From CAWABB01 sp963780165 (GTDB lineage: Bacteria; Bacteroidota; Ignavibacteria; UBA10030; UBA6906): a stretch of 64,000 nt of DNA. The stretch covers positions 620,001 to 684,000 of the forward strand of contig CAWABB010000001.1 of assembly GCA_963780165.1 (NCBI GenBank). Direction: 5' to 3'. The notes under the pieces are model-generated. The model had not been told where the DNA came from. It did not search any database and saw nothing but the letters and a program-made list of their open reading frames with translations. The position numbers were made by a program, and so were the translations under genes. This document shows, in pieces, positions 1 through 9,134 of this stretch (position 1 is the first letter of the stretch; each line of letters begins with the position of its first letter).

Positions 1-735
1 CGTAGCCAGCGAAAGGGTGACGGTGTCGGTGCTGGACCTGCTTGTGTAGAGAAGGTAGAACATGCCGTCTTTGTACGTAAGACCCCCTGGCCCGGCTCCG
101 TTTGCATCGGGGGCCGATGGCAGTCCGTGGACCACTACAGGATTCCCGGAATACTTCTCCCAGGTGATTCCGTCCGGCGACCGAGCGACGCCAACTTGAG
201 CGATGATCCCATCATAGCCGCCGTAGATCATGTAGAACGTCTTCTCGACTTTCACAACCTTTGGGTACCACACATGCAGTGACTCCCACGTGCCCTCGGA
301 GCCGGTTTCAATGACCGGGCTCGCGGGATGCTTCGTCCATGTATCCCCGTCCGGCGAGGTGGCAAGCCCGATCCGGATTTTGTCGTCCCAATCATGTCCG
401 GTGTAATACATGAAATAAGTCGTGTCGACGCGCACGACTTCAACCCCGTGAAGCCTCTTGATGCCGAAGGTGCTCGTGAGATCCTCTCCCGGGCTGTTTT
501 CGCTCTCAGTCCAGAATCTGCCGTCCGGCGAGGTCGCCCGGATGACATTATACCCGGTGGAACTCCACAGCTCAAACACTTGCCGGGAGCTATCATAGAC
601 GACGGACGGATCGAGTACCGTGTACCAGGAGAGGTGTGGATTCAGCGGATCGGTGTACCAGTGGATCTGACCGATTGCCGCTTCGGGGAGGAAGAGTGCG
701 CCGGCGATGAGCGCGAGGACGATGGTCCGGGCCAT
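1..735 (-). CDS. Secreted beta-propeller glycosidase-like protein (partial, C-terminus beyond window)
   Basis: The reading frame is open from an ATG at 735 to the window edge (245 codons), so only the N-terminal part is present. It begins MARTIVLALIAGALFLP, a probable signal peptide. The body has repeated blade-like motifs: SPDGRFWTESE, TSPDGDTWTKHPASPVIE and RSPDGITWEKYSGNPVV, each followed by a YY/MIYGGY-type strand. This is the pattern of five-bladed propeller proteins related to glycoside hydrolase family 43 and DUF377. An export role and carbohydrate binding or hydrolysis are inferred; the catalytic acids cannot be assigned. No clear Shine-Dalgarno precedes the start. A T9SS sorting domain could lie in the missing part. 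Confidence 0.72.
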   Translation of the reverse strand, partial: MARTIVLALIAGALFLPEAAIGQIHWYTDPLNPHLSWYTVLDPSVVYDSSRQVFELWSSTGYNVIRATSPDGRFWTESENSPGEDLTSTFGIKRLHGVEVVRVDTTYFMYYTGHDWDDKIRIGLATSPDGDTWTKHPASPVIETGSEGTWESLHVWYPKVVKVEKTFYMIYGGYDGIIAQVGVARSPDGITWEKYSGNPVVVHGLPSAPDANGAGPGGLTYKDGMFYLLYTSRSSTDTVTLSLAT

Positions 736-903
736 GACACAATACCCCACAATAGAATACCAGCGACGAGGATCTCCAGTCCCACCTGAAGAGGCTGGAG
801 ACGCTCCCTGGAAATCAGACCCGGTGGATTTTCGCCAGAGTCCGAGCCAAAGTCAAGCTCGGCGACATGACGAGGGATCCGTGTCGTGCGAGGGATCCGT
901 GCC

Positions 904-1191
904 GCGAGACGACGTTGTCTCGAGATGACGTTGTCTTGAGGTGACGTTGCCGCGAGGTGACGCTGCCGCGAGGTGACGCTGCCGCGGGGTGATGCCGCCG
1001 CGGGGTGACGCTGACGCGGGGTGACGCTGCCGCGGGGTGACGCTGCCGCGGGGTGATGCTACCGCGGGGTGACGCTACCGCGGGGTGACGCTGCCGCGAG
1101 GTGACGCTGCCGCGGGGTGATGCCGCCGCGGGGTGACGCTGACGCGAGGTGACGCTGCCGCGAGGTGATGCCGCCTCGGGGTGACGCTGCC
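904..1191. repeat. 16-bp tandem repeat, 18 copies
   Basis: Eighteen units of consensus GCGGGGTGACGCTGCC run head to tail; the leftmost three are degenerate and variants such as GTGATGCCGCC recur. The period is not a multiple of three, so it is not a coding repeat. The array stops 5 bp before the stop codon of the DUF4177-type gene on the minus strand. Bases 736-903 show no gene; they contain a shorter duplication of GAGGGATCCGTG near 874-903. Confidence 0.93.
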
Positions 1192-1196
1192 GCCGG

Positions 1197-1460
1197 TCAG
1201 TTCTTCGGGCGCTTGAAGATGTAGTACAGGTCCTTCCCGTAATTCACGAAAGAGCACAACTCCCAGCCCTGCTCGCCCAGGGCGTTCATCTGAGAGATGT
1301 TCAGGTTCGCGCCATCGGTATACTCCCACTTGACCACCTTCGGAGCCTGTTGTGGCGCATTCTGCGCCTCCGCGGTCCTGCCTATGATCAGTGCGGCCAG
1401 CACAAGAGCCAACCCGATGACTACAACGAATCGTCCCTTGATGTTCATCGTGGATTTCAT
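1197..1460 (-). CDS. Small exported DUF4177-like protein
   Basis: The predicted 87-residue product starts at the ATG at 1460 (MKSTMNIKGRF); an upstream GTG at 1490 is also in frame. A hydrophobic segment VVVIGLALVLAALIIG ending near AEAQ looks like a signal peptide. The mature part has LNISQMNALGEQGWELCSF and YYIFKRPKN, which match the LxxLGxxGWEL...FKRP pattern of DUF4177. The biochemical role of that family is not known to me. It follows the small gene at 1506-1712 by 45 bp on the same strand and probably shares its transcript. Its 3' end abuts the 16-bp tandem repeat. Confidence 0.7.
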   Translation of the reverse strand: MKSTMNIKGRFVVVIGLALVLAALIIGRTAEAQNAPQQAPKVVKWEYTDGANLNISQMNALGEQGWELCSFVNYGKDLYYIFKRPKN

Positions 1461-1505
1461 GCGCGCCTCTATTGTGTCGATATTGAACACCCCCCGCGCG
1501 GGGGC

Positions 1506-1712
1506 TCAGACTTCCAGGAATTCGGCCACCTTGAAGCTCCTGTCCTTCACAGCAACCTTCAGTGTGCCGGCTTCCTCATATACCACGTGGTTCGGAAAGA
1601 TCTGCTGGATATCCCTGACCGCATCCTCGCCACTCCCGAAGACGCTCTCCTCCAGCCGCTTTCGCGCAATCTCCGGCATGAAGTAGTGACCCTCTATCTG
1701 CCTGATTCTCAC
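1506..1712 (-). CDS. Small hypothetical protein (68 aa)
   Basis: I do not recognise the family. The product is short, without membrane segment or signal peptide, and mixes charged and aliphatic residues (MPEIARKRLEESVFGSGED, then IFPNHVVYEEAGTLKVAV). I chose the GTG at 1712 because a strong Shine-Dalgarno (GGGGAGGA) sits eight bases upstream; the internal ATG at 1679 has a weaker one. It is the first gene of an apparent two-gene unit with the DUF4177-like gene. A divergent spacer of 261 bp separates it from sseA. Confidence 0.55.
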   Translation of the reverse strand: MRIRQIEGHYFMPEIARKRLEESVFGSGEDAVRDIQQIFPNHVVYEEAGTLKVAVKDRSFKVAEFLEV

Positions 1713-1973
1713 GATTCCTGTCCTCCCCGGTTGTTTTCCTCATGAGTGTTCATCACATGCAGGAGGGACAAGGAACATGCCACCAGACATTGTTGTCTCT
1801 GGCGACGTTTCTCTTATTTCGATGCAAATCCGGGCGGTTGCCGACGCCATGAGTGAGCAAACTCAGCCATGGATGTCTTGAATTGTAGAAATTACCTTGC
1901 CGACCAAGGAACCTTGCAAGTCCACTTGCCGTTGGAGTAGTATGACACCGTCTCGAATCTCCGGAGAACCGTT

Positions 1974-2840
1974 ATGTCTGTCGATATAAAAGTGAGAGGC
2001 TACGCCAATCCCGATACGCTCGTGTCCACAGCCTGGGTGGCGGAGCATCTGAAGGACCCATCGGTCCGGATCGTGGAGTCGAACGAGGATACCCTCCTGT
2101 ACGCCTCCGGCCATGTCCCGGGTGCGGTGCACGTGGACTGGACGAGCGACCTGAACGATCAGCTCCGACGCGACTACATCACGAGGAGCGGCTTCGAACA
2201 GCTCATGTCACGCATCGGGGTCACGCCCGGAACGACCGTTGTCTTCTACGGCGACAAGAACAACTGGTGGGCCTGCTATGCATACTGGGTGTTTAGACTC
2301 TTCAACCATACCAACGCAAAGATCATGGACGGCGGGCGACAGAAATGGGAACTCGAAGGACGCCCCATGACCCGCGAGGTTCCGGTCATCGCGAAGACGA
2401 CCTACAGAGCACCCGAACGCGACGACAGCTCTGTGAGAGCTTTCAGGGATGACGTGCTCATGCATCTCGAAAAGGGTCTCCCGCTCGTCGATGTTCGTTC
2501 GCCCGAGGAGTATACAGGCGAGCGGCTCCACATGCCGAACTATCCCAACGAGGGCGCTCTCCGGGGCGGACACATTCCCGGCGCGAGGAACGTTCCGTGG
2601 GCCCGCGCGGTCAACCCGGAAGACGGTACATTCAAGCCAGCAGACAAGCTGTGGGAGATCTACGTTGCGGAACAGAGCCTCGCAGCCGACGACGACGTTA
2701 TCACGTACTGCCGCATCGGCGAACGGAGCAGCCATACGTGGTTTGTTCTGACACACCTGCTCGGGTTCAAGAACGTCAGGAACTACGACGGCAGCTGGAC
2801 CGAGTGGGGCAACCTGGTCAATGTGCCGATCGAGCGATGA
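1974..2840 (+). CDS. sseA: Thiosulfate/3-mercaptopyruvate sulfurtransferase (tandem rhodanese)
   Basis: The 288-residue protein contains two rhodanese domains, about residues 13-130 and 160-285. The first is the inactive structural copy. The second carries the active-site loop YCRIGERSSHTWF with the catalytic cysteine at residue 246, typical of the thiosulfate sulfurtransferase branch. It moves sulfane sulfur from a donor to a thiophilic acceptor through a cysteine persulfide, in the cytoplasm (no signal peptide). A GGAGA Shine-Dalgarno precedes the ATG. The stop overlaps the sufE start by four bases (ATGA), so the two are translationally coupled and probably act in one sulfur-transfer pathway. 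Confidence 0.92.
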   Translation: MSVDIKVRGYANPDTLVSTAWVAEHLKDPSVRIVESNEDTLLYASGHVPGAVHVDWTSDLNDQLRRDYITRSGFEQLMSRIGVTPGTTVVFYGDKNNWWACYAYWVFRLFNHTNAKIMDGGRQKWELEGRPMTREVPVIAKTTYRAPERDDSSVRAFRDDVLMHLEKGLPLVDVRSPEEYTGERLHMPNYPNEGALRGGHIPGARNVPWARAVNPEDGTFKPADKLWEIYVAEQSLAADDDVITYCRIGERSSHTWFVLTHLLGFKNVRNYDGSWTEWGNLVNVPIER

Positions 2841-3295
2841 GCACGATCGCCACCACGTCGCTGCCCGACCACCTCCGCCAGGTTATCGAAACTCTCAACA
2901 GCACGCAGGACTCCGAAGAGCGTGCGGCGCTTCTGATTCACTGGGCGGACCGCTACCGGCCCGTTGACGCATCCGTTGCGCGGCGACCGTACGATCCTGC
3001 TCACCGTGTGCCGTACTGCGAGTCCGACGCCTATGTCTGGGCGGTCAGAAAGAACGACGGGACGCTCGGTCTCCATTTCGCGGTCGAGAACCCATCGGGG
3101 ATATCGGCAAAGGCACTCTCCGCCATCCTGAAGCAGACACTCTCCGGACTTCCCGCGGCCACCGTGGCCGCCGTCCCTCCTGACATCGTTCTGGAGATCT
3201 TCCGACAGAACATCTCGATGGGCAAGGGGATGGGGTTGATGGCCATGGTCCAGGCCGTGCAGGCGCTCGCGCGAGTGGCAGCTTCCGGCTCGTAG
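2837..3295 (+). CDS. sufE: SufE-family sulfur acceptor protein
   Basis: The predicted 152-residue protein starts at the ATG overlapping the sseA stop. The SufE fold signature is clear: HWADRYRPVD, then HRVPYCESDAYVW with the sulfur-accepting cysteine at residue 61, and a C-terminal helix region with MGLMAMVQAVQ. SufE accepts persulfide sulfur from a cysteine desulfurase for Fe-S assembly. Here it is coupled to a rhodanese rather than to sufS; a nifS-type desulfurase lies 19 kb away. The last codons and the stop (GCTTCCGGCTCGTAG) are identical to the unit of the tandem repeat that follows. Confidence 0.9.
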   Translation: MSTIATTSLPDHLRQVIETLNSTQDSEERAALLIHWADRYRPVDASVARRPYDPAHRVPYCESDAYVWAVRKNDGTLGLHFAVENPSGISAKALSAILKQTLSGLPAATVAAVPPDIVLEIFRQNISMGKGMGLMAMVQAVQALARVAASGS

Positions 3296-3491
3296 CACGG
3301 CTTCCGGCTCGTAGCGCAGCTTCCGGCTCGTAGCGCGACTTCCGGCTCGTAGCGCGGTTTCCGGCTCGCAGCGCGGGCTTCCCGGCTCGCAGCGCGGGCT
3401 TCCCGGCTCGCAGCGCGACTTCCGGCTCGTAGCGCGACTTCCGGCTCACAGCGCGCCTTCCGGCTTGTAGCGCGGCCTTCCGACTCGTAGC
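3281..3491. repeat. 19-bp tandem repeat starting inside the 3' end of sufE
   Basis: About eleven units of consensus GCTTCCGGCTCGTAGCGCG follow one another; two units are 21 bp (GGCTTCCCGGCTCGCAGCGCG read as GG + 19). The first unit is the last five codons of sufE including its stop, so every unit repeats a stop codon TAG or a derived CAG. The rest of the spacer, 3492-3733, shows no gene, RNA or clear promoter. Confidence 0.92.
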
Positions 3492-3733
3492 CATATCTCC
3501 AGGCGCCAACCAAGGTTTCGCCTCGGCACGTTGACACGCGTCCCGGGCATCATCCTGCTGCCACTCTAGCCGCACCTGCGGCCAGCGAGGGGACCTTCCA
3601 CCAAGGGGGGCCTGTTCCACCAGAGGGACCCTCCCCTTCGTTTGCCTATTCACTATCTTCTCGCGAGATTAAGGCAACTCCCGGCTCCAAAGGGTGACTC
3701 CCTTCGCTCGCAGCAGGTATCCCAAGAATCACC

Positions 3734-5920
3734 TTGAATCTCAGACCCTTTCTCCTCGTCCTGTTTGTTGGCACACCGGGCGAAGCCTCGCCTTCACCCC
3801 TGCTGCAGGACAAGGATCCGGCCGAACGGACGGATACGGTGTACGTTCTCCCCGAAGTCGTGGTCACGTCGTCGCGCTCGTCGTTGACCACCGCCGGCCT
3901 CCCCCTGGCGGTAACCGTCCTGAAGCCGGCGGACATTTCGTTTGTCCGGGGGATCGGCTTGGATGAGGCCCTGCGCGGCGTCCCCGGCGTACTTGCCCAA
4001 TCCCGCTCCGGATCCCAGGATGTGCGGATCACTATCCGCGGCTTCGGCGCGAGGGGCGCCGGTGAACGCTCGAACGCCGGAACCTCTCGCGGGATCCGCG
4101 TGCTGCTCGACGGGCTACCCCTCACAGAACCTGACGGCCGCACTTCGTTTGACCTCCTGAACCCCTGGTCCGTGGGATCGGTAGAAGTTATCCGGTCAAA
4201 CGCCACGACTCTCTGGGGCAACGCATCCGGCGGCGTGATCAATTTTCGTACGGACATGGATTTCGCCAATCCCTTTGTCCGGATCCGAACGGCAACGGGC
4301 GGATCTGGATTTCTAAAGACCGTCATCGACGCGGGCTTCCCGATCGACGGCGGCAGCGTCGGGCTGTCCTACGGAACGACCGGGTACGACGGATGGCGCG
4401 ACCACTCGCGAAGCACACAGGATATCTTCAATGCGCTGGCTGCGATCCAGGCGTCTGCACAGACACGATTTGACGTCTCACTCGCGGCTGCGCACAGTAC
4501 GTTCAGGATTCCGGGAGCACTGACGCCATCGCAGTACTCCTCCGACCCTCGACAGGCACAGGACGATCCGATCAATTACAACCCGACGTACGTGCAGCGG
4601 GACGAGCACAGGGATAATACGCTCGGCCGGCTGGGCGTCCGCATGGAGCATGAGTTCGATCCCTCCAACTCGATCACGCTCTCCACGTTCGTCACGCCGA
4701 AGTTCCTCCAGCGTTCCGAGCGAAACACGTTCAGGGACTTCACGCGATATCATGTCGGCGGGGCCGCAGTATACAGAAACCTCTCCGCGCTCTCGGAGGA
4801 TGTCACCAACACGCTGCACGCCGGCGGCGATGTCGAGCTGCAGGATGGATCTGTCCTTTTCTACAATCTCGCGAATGGAGGCCGCGGGGCGCTCCGCACC
4901 GACAAACGGGAGAACGCTCTTGCCGCGGGACTGTTCATGGAGGACGACCTTATCCTGACCAATGGCCTTGGGATTTCGCTCGGCTTCAGGTACGACGACA
5001 TCATCTACACCTACGAGGACTTCTACGAATCCTCCGGCACCCCGCTCCTGCACGACCGCAAGTCGTTCACCGGATTCACGCCGAAAGGCGGTTTGCGGTG
5101 GGAATTCTCGCCGGGTTCCATGGCATATCTGAATGTCGGCGGCGGATTCGAAATCCCGGCCGGCAACGAGACAGACCCGCCGTCGACGACGGGCGAAGAT
5201 ACGCTGTACGCCATAAACCCCCTGCTCGAGCCGTCCCGATCGTTGACGCTCGAAGTAGGCGCGCGCGGCGGTGTGGAGTGGGACGGCGGAGCGTTCCTGA
5301 GCGGGGTCACCTATGATGCAGCGGCGTATTTCATCCGAACTCGGAATGACCTGATCCCCTACAGAAACGGGAGATTCTATTTCACGGCGGGACGGAGCGA
5401 ACGGCTCGGCGTGGAGTTGAGCGGAACGGCCCGGACATCGATCGGACTCCTGCTCGAAGGGTCGCTGACACTCTCACAGAACACGTACCGCTCGTACTTC
5501 ATCGACTCGGTACATTACGGACGGCCAGGGGCGTCGGCCGACCTTTCGGGGAACGATATGGCCGGGGTGCCGTGGAACTTCTACCATGCGAGGGTCCGCT
5601 ACGCCCACCCGGATATGCGCTGGGTCTTTGTCGAGATGACGATCCAGGGGGTCGGAGCATACGTGGTGGATGACTACAACCGGTTCGCCGTGAGTCCGTG
5701 GACAGCAGTGCATGTGGCGGGAGGGGTCGACGGGGTGGAGCCGTTCGGCCACGGACTGGCATTGAGCCTCACGGCCGCGGTCGAAAACCTGCTGGACAGG
5801 CGGTACGCGGCCTCTGGCTGGATCAACCCGGACGTGAACCGGGCGGGGGAGGCGATCTACCTGGAGCCGGGGATGGGGCGGAATCTCGTGGTCACCGCAG
5901 GCATTCGATGGGAGTACTAA
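3734..5920 (+). CDS. TonB-dependent outer-membrane receptor
   Basis: The product is about 728 residues. Its first residues are a short hydrophobic leader, followed by LPEVVVTSSR, which opens the plug domain. The plug continues with RGFGARG, GIRVLLDGLPL and VEVIRSNATTLWGNASGG up to roughly residue 160. The rest is a beta-barrel with many alternating strands and ends in an aromatic residue (GIRWEY), as expected for an outer-membrane protein. Such receptors import iron complexes, cobalamin or other ligands with TonB energy; the ligand cannot be read from sequence. The start is uncertain: a TTG at 3734 is used and no in-frame ATG lies near. No cobalamin riboswitch was recognised upstream. Confidence 0.88.
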   Translation: MNLRPFLLVLFVGTPGEASPSPLLQDKDPAERTDTVYVLPEVVVTSSRSSLTTAGLPLAVTVLKPADISFVRGIGLDEALRGVPGVLAQSRSGSQDVRITIRGFGARGAGERSNAGTSRGIRVLLDGLPLTEPDGRTSFDLLNPWSVGSVEVIRSNATTLWGNASGGVINFRTDMDFANPFVRIRTATGGSGFLKTVIDAGFPIDGGSVGLSYGTTGYDGWRDHSRSTQDIFNALAAIQASAQTRFDVSLAAAHSTFRIPGALTPSQYSSDPRQAQDDPINYNPTYVQRDEHRDNTLGRLGVRMEHEFDPSNSITLSTFVTPKFLQRSERNTFRDFTRYHVGGAAVYRNLSALSEDVTNTLHAGGDVELQDGSVLFYNLANGGRGALRTDKRENALAAGLFMEDDLILTNGLGISLGFRYDDIIYTYEDFYESSGTPLLHDRKSFTGFTPKGGLRWEFSPGSMAYLNVGGGFEIPAGNETDPPSTTGEDTLYAINPLLEPSRSLTLEVGARGGVEWDGGAFLSGVTYDAAAYFIRTRNDLIPYRNGRFYFTAGRSERLGVELSGTARTSIGLLLEGSLTLSQNTYRSYFIDSVHYGRPGASADLSGNDMAGVPWNFYHARVRYAHPDMRWVFVEMTIQGVGAYVVDDYNRFAVSPWTAVHVAGGVDGVEPFGHGLALSLTAAVENLLDRRYAASGWINPDVNRAGEAIYLEPGMGRNLVVTAGIRWEY

Positions 5921-6112
5921 TCGCCCGCGCCCTTCAGGCTCAGGCGTTTCTGGAAAGTGTACCCGATCCCGAAATCCGTGCTCGCTTCCCGAAGGCTCGC
6001 TCCCCGCATGCAGGATTGATGGATAATGCAGGCAGATCAGGCAGGGTGAGCAGCGATGTCGTCACTTTTCCAGGGTTACAGGGGAACTCGCCCAGGTAGA
6101 GAGTTGATGTGT

Positions 6113-8053
6113 CTATTCCGGCCCTGCCTCGTCGGTCCCCCTCGCCGCGGGTTCCGGCCCGGCAGACTCGGTCTTCGGCGTTTCCTCGGGCTCGGCGTCC
6201 GGCATATCGAAGTACTCCCGCACCCGCTCCGCGACGGTCTGCCCCACGATTTCCGCAAGCTGATCCACTGTCGCGAACCTGACTCCCTGCACCGACCCGA
6301 ACACCTCCAGCAACTCGCCGGCACGCTTCTTTCCGATCCCCTTGATCAGGTCGAGCTCCGTCTGCAACGTCCGCTTCGACCGGAGCGTGCGGTGATAACT
6401 GACGGCGAACCTGTGCGCCTCATCGCGGATCCGTTGAAGCAGCCGCAGGCTGGTTGACGCCTTGGGAAGGATCTCGGGCTCGCTCCTGCCCGGCATAAAC
6501 ACCTCTTCCAGTTTCTTCGCCAACCCGATCACCGGCTGACCCGGCAGGTTGAGGTCGCGCAACACCTCCACAGCACTCGAGAGCTGCCCCTTCCCTCCGT
6601 CGATCACGATCAGGTCCGGCAGCGGCTGCTGCTCCTCCTGCAGTCGGGAGAGCCTTCGCCTCACGACCTCCTGCATGCTGGCGAAGTCGTCGGGACCGGC
6701 AACCGACCGGATCTTGTATTTCCTGTACTCGCTCTTTCTGGGCTTTCCGTCCACGAACACCACCATCGACGCAACCGGGTCGGTCCCCTGGATATTTGAG
6801 ATATCGAAGCACTCCATCCGGCGCGGCAGCCGGTCGAGGCGGAGATCCTTCTGGAGCGACTGCACGCCGTGCGGGATCACTTCCGACCGTTTCAGCCGCT
6901 GGAGCTTCAGCTCGTCCAGCAGGAACTTTGCGTTGGTCGCGGCCAGGCGCACGAGCGTCGCTTCCTCGCCCTCTCCCGGAACGGCAAGCGTCACATGCAC
7001 TCCTGCGCGTTCGGAGAGCCAACGCTCAAGCGTGGCAGTTTCCGCGGGGGCGACGGGGACGAGCACTTCGCCGGGGACATCGTCGGCATCCAGGTAGTAC
7101 TGCTGCACGAGCGCTTCAATGATTTCCCACTGTTCGCGCTGATCGACGTTCGCCATATAGTAGTGGCGCCGTCCGATCATCTTCCCTTCCCGAAGCCGGA
7201 AGATCACCCCGCACGCGTCATCCCCCTCCACGGCCACTGCGAGAATGTCGCGGTCCACCGCATCGAGGTTAGACGCCTTCTGCCGCTCGCTGTACGATTG
7301 CAGCCCCTTGATCCGGTCGCGCAGGATCGCCGCCTCCTCGAACCGCAGGGAATTGGCTTCACGATCCATCTGCTCGGTCAACTTCGCGATCAGGGAATCC
7401 GTCCGCCCCTGCAGGAGCGATGCCACCTGGTCGATCATCGCCCCGTACCGCTCGCGTGAGACAAGCCCCTCGCACGGCCCTTCACATTTCTTGATGTGGT
7501 AGTCGAGGCAGACCTTCACCTTGCGCTTACGGATCGACTCCTCATCGATGAAGTAGTTGCAGCTCCGGACAGGGAAGATATCCCGGACCGCCTTGAGCGC
7601 TGCGCGCACGTTCTTGACGTCCGTGTACGGGCCGAAGTAGTGCGATCCGTCTTTCCGAACCTGGCGGGTCACGAACACGCGCGGGAACGGCTCGTTGGTG
7701 ATGACGATGTACGGATAGCTCTTGTCGTCCTTCAGCGTGACGTTGTAGCGCGGCTTCATCTTCTTGATCAGGTTCGACTCAAGAATCAGCGCCTCCACTT
7801 CGCTGTCGGTGACGATCACCTCCAGGTCGGTCGCGCGCGAGAGCATCTGCTCGATGCGCGGACCCATCGAACGGGATTTCTGGAAATACTGGCGCACCCG
7901 GTTCCGGAGGCTCTTGGCCTTGCCGACGTAGAGCACAGTCCCGCCCGCGTCCTTGTGCAGGTACACGCCGGGGCCCGTGGTAAGCGCCTCCAGCTTTTCG
8001 GCAAGGCCCACCTCCTGCTCGGACAGGCGGATCGTGATAGCGTCGGGGCTCAT
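6113..8053 (-). CDS. uvrC: Excinuclease ABC subunit C
   Basis: The 646-residue protein starts at the ATG at 8053, preceded by the strong Shine-Dalgarno GGGAGGAGG. Residues 29-44 carry the GIY-YIG core (GVY...LYVGKAK) for the 3' incision. A UVR motif (LRFEEAAILRDRIKGL) lies near the middle, the RNase H-like nuclease domain with ECFDISNIQGTDPVASMV follows, and a helix-hairpin-helix pair (IKGIGKKRAGELL) is at the C-terminus. UvrC cuts on both sides of a lesion during nucleotide excision repair with UvrA and UvrB. Its start overlaps the stop of the upstream EamA gene by four bases. Confidence 0.97.
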   Translation of the reverse strand: MSPDAITIRLSEQEVGLAEKLEALTTGPGVYLHKDAGGTVLYVGKAKSLRNRVRQYFQKSRSMGPRIEQMLSRATDLEVIVTDSEVEALILESNLIKKMKPRYNVTLKDDKSYPYIVITNEPFPRVFVTRQVRKDGSHYFGPYTDVKNVRAALKAVRDIFPVRSCNYFIDEESIRKRKVKVCLDYHIKKCEGPCEGLVSRERYGAMIDQVASLLQGRTDSLIAKLTEQMDREANSLRFEEAAILRDRIKGLQSYSERQKASNLDAVDRDILAVAVEGDDACGVIFRLREGKMIGRRHYYMANVDQREQWEIIEALVQQYYLDADDVPGEVLVPVAPAETATLERWLSERAGVHVTLAVPGEGEEATLVRLAATNAKFLLDELKLQRLKRSEVIPHGVQSLQKDLRLDRLPRRMECFDISNIQGTDPVASMVVFVDGKPRKSEYRKYKIRSVAGPDDFASMQEVVRRRLSRLQEEQQPLPDLIVIDGGKGQLSSAVEVLRDLNLPGQPVIGLAKKLEEVFMPGRSEPEILPKASTSLRLLQRIRDEAHRFAVSYHRTLRSKRTLQTELDLIKGIGKKRAGELLEVFGSVQGVRFATVDQLAEIVGQTVAERVREYFDMPDAEPEETPKTESAGPEPAARGTDEAGPE

Positions 8054-8991
8054 CCTGCCTCCTCCCGAACCCTTCGGATACGCAAAGCCAGCGCCTTGCC
8101 ATTCGCAACCGCAATCCCCAGGAGGACGAGCGCAGCTCCTGTCAACACCGTCGGCCCCAGATGTTCGCCCATGAATACCACGCCCAGCATAACCGCGACG
8201 ATCGGGTTGATGAAAGAGGTCAGCGATAGGTAGACTGCGTCGGTGCGCTTCAGGAGCCAGTAGTACGAGACGAATGTCACGACCGACCCGAACAGCGCGA
8301 GGTAGAGGATTGAAAGGACGGCCTGGGAGGTCCAGACTGCGTCTCCGACCGGCTCGAAGAGCAGCGCGAGCGTCAGCAGCCCCACCGCCCCGATCGCCAT
8401 GCCGATCCCGTTCATCGCGAAGGGACTGATCGGTCCGCCGTATTTCTTCACGATGATCAGCGAGAACCCCTGCAGTGCGGCGCTGGCCATGACCGCGATC
8501 ATGCCCGGAAGCGAGGACGACCCGGTCCACTCGAGGTCACGCGAGAAGACGACGACAAGGCCGACGAACCCGATCGCGATGCCGGCCGCCTTGTATGCGT
8601 TCATCCGCTCATTCGGGAGGAGCAGGATCGAGAAGAGTGCGACCCAGAACGGGTATGCGGCGAACAGGATGCTGCCCAGCGCGGAAGGGATGAACTGCGT
8701 GCCCCAGTAGACGAGGGCGAACGGGATGGTGAACGAGAGGAGACCCATCGAGGCGTAGACGATGCGGGCCTCGCGAGTTTTGGGAATAGACACCTTGCGC
8801 ACGCGCACGATCGTCAGCAGAATGCTCGACGCAATGACGAACCTCAGCCCGGCCGACAGAAACGGCGGAACCGTCTTGAGCCCGAGCTTGATCGCCAGCC
8901 ACGTGGAGCCCCAGATGGTGCTGACGGCCAGGAACGCGAGGAATATCTTGAGGCGGTCGGAACGCATGGCATAAATATATGCCTTTTCCAT
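8050..8991 (-). CDS. EamA/DMT-family membrane transporter
   Basis: About 313 residues with some ten hydrophobic helices in two homologous halves, the usual EamA (drug/metabolite transporter) arrangement. The first half opens with FLAFLAVSTIWGSTWLAIK, and both halves end in segments of the type FGSVVTFVSYYWLLKR and LTGAALVLLGIAVANG. Members export small metabolites such as amino acids; the substrate is unknown here. I chose the ATG at 8991 because GGGGGAAAG lies just upstream; starts at 8967 or 9066 are possible. The stop overlaps the uvrC ATG, so the pair is one transcript. Confidence 0.88.
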   Translation of the reverse strand: MEKAYIYAMRSDRLKIFLAFLAVSTIWGSTWLAIKLGLKTVPPFLSAGLRFVIASSILLTIVRVRKVSIPKTREARIVYASMGLLSFTIPFALVYWGTQFIPSALGSILFAAYPFWVALFSILLLPNERMNAYKAAGIAIGFVGLVVVFSRDLEWTGSSSLPGMIAVMASAALQGFSLIIVKKYGGPISPFAMNGIGMAIGAVGLLTLALLFEPVGDAVWTSQAVLSILYLALFGSVVTFVSYYWLLKRTDAVYLSLTSFINPIVAVMLGVVFMGEHLGPTVLTGAALVLLGIAVANGKALALRIRRVREEAG

Positions 8992-9134
8992 CTTTCCCCC
9001 AACTTGGCCGGAGCCCTCCACGACACCGAGGGGCGGAGGTATTTTCCGGCATACAGGCAAATTCATGACAATTATGTGACACGCTGCACCGCGGCCAGGG
9101 CGATATTTCTCTCAGAGCCCAGGGAGGACTCGCC

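Noticed and set aside
904..1191. Protein repeats encoded by the 16-bp array
   Set aside because: The period is 16, so each unit shifts the frame.
3492..3733. Riboswitch upstream of the TonB-dependent receptor
   Set aside because: No recognisable cobalamin, TPP or other aptamer consensus could be seen.
6113..8530. Fusion of UvrC with an N-terminal membrane protein
   Set aside because: The frame is open upstream, but that part is the shadow of the EamA gene in another frame; the ATG at 8053 has a strong ribosome-binding site.
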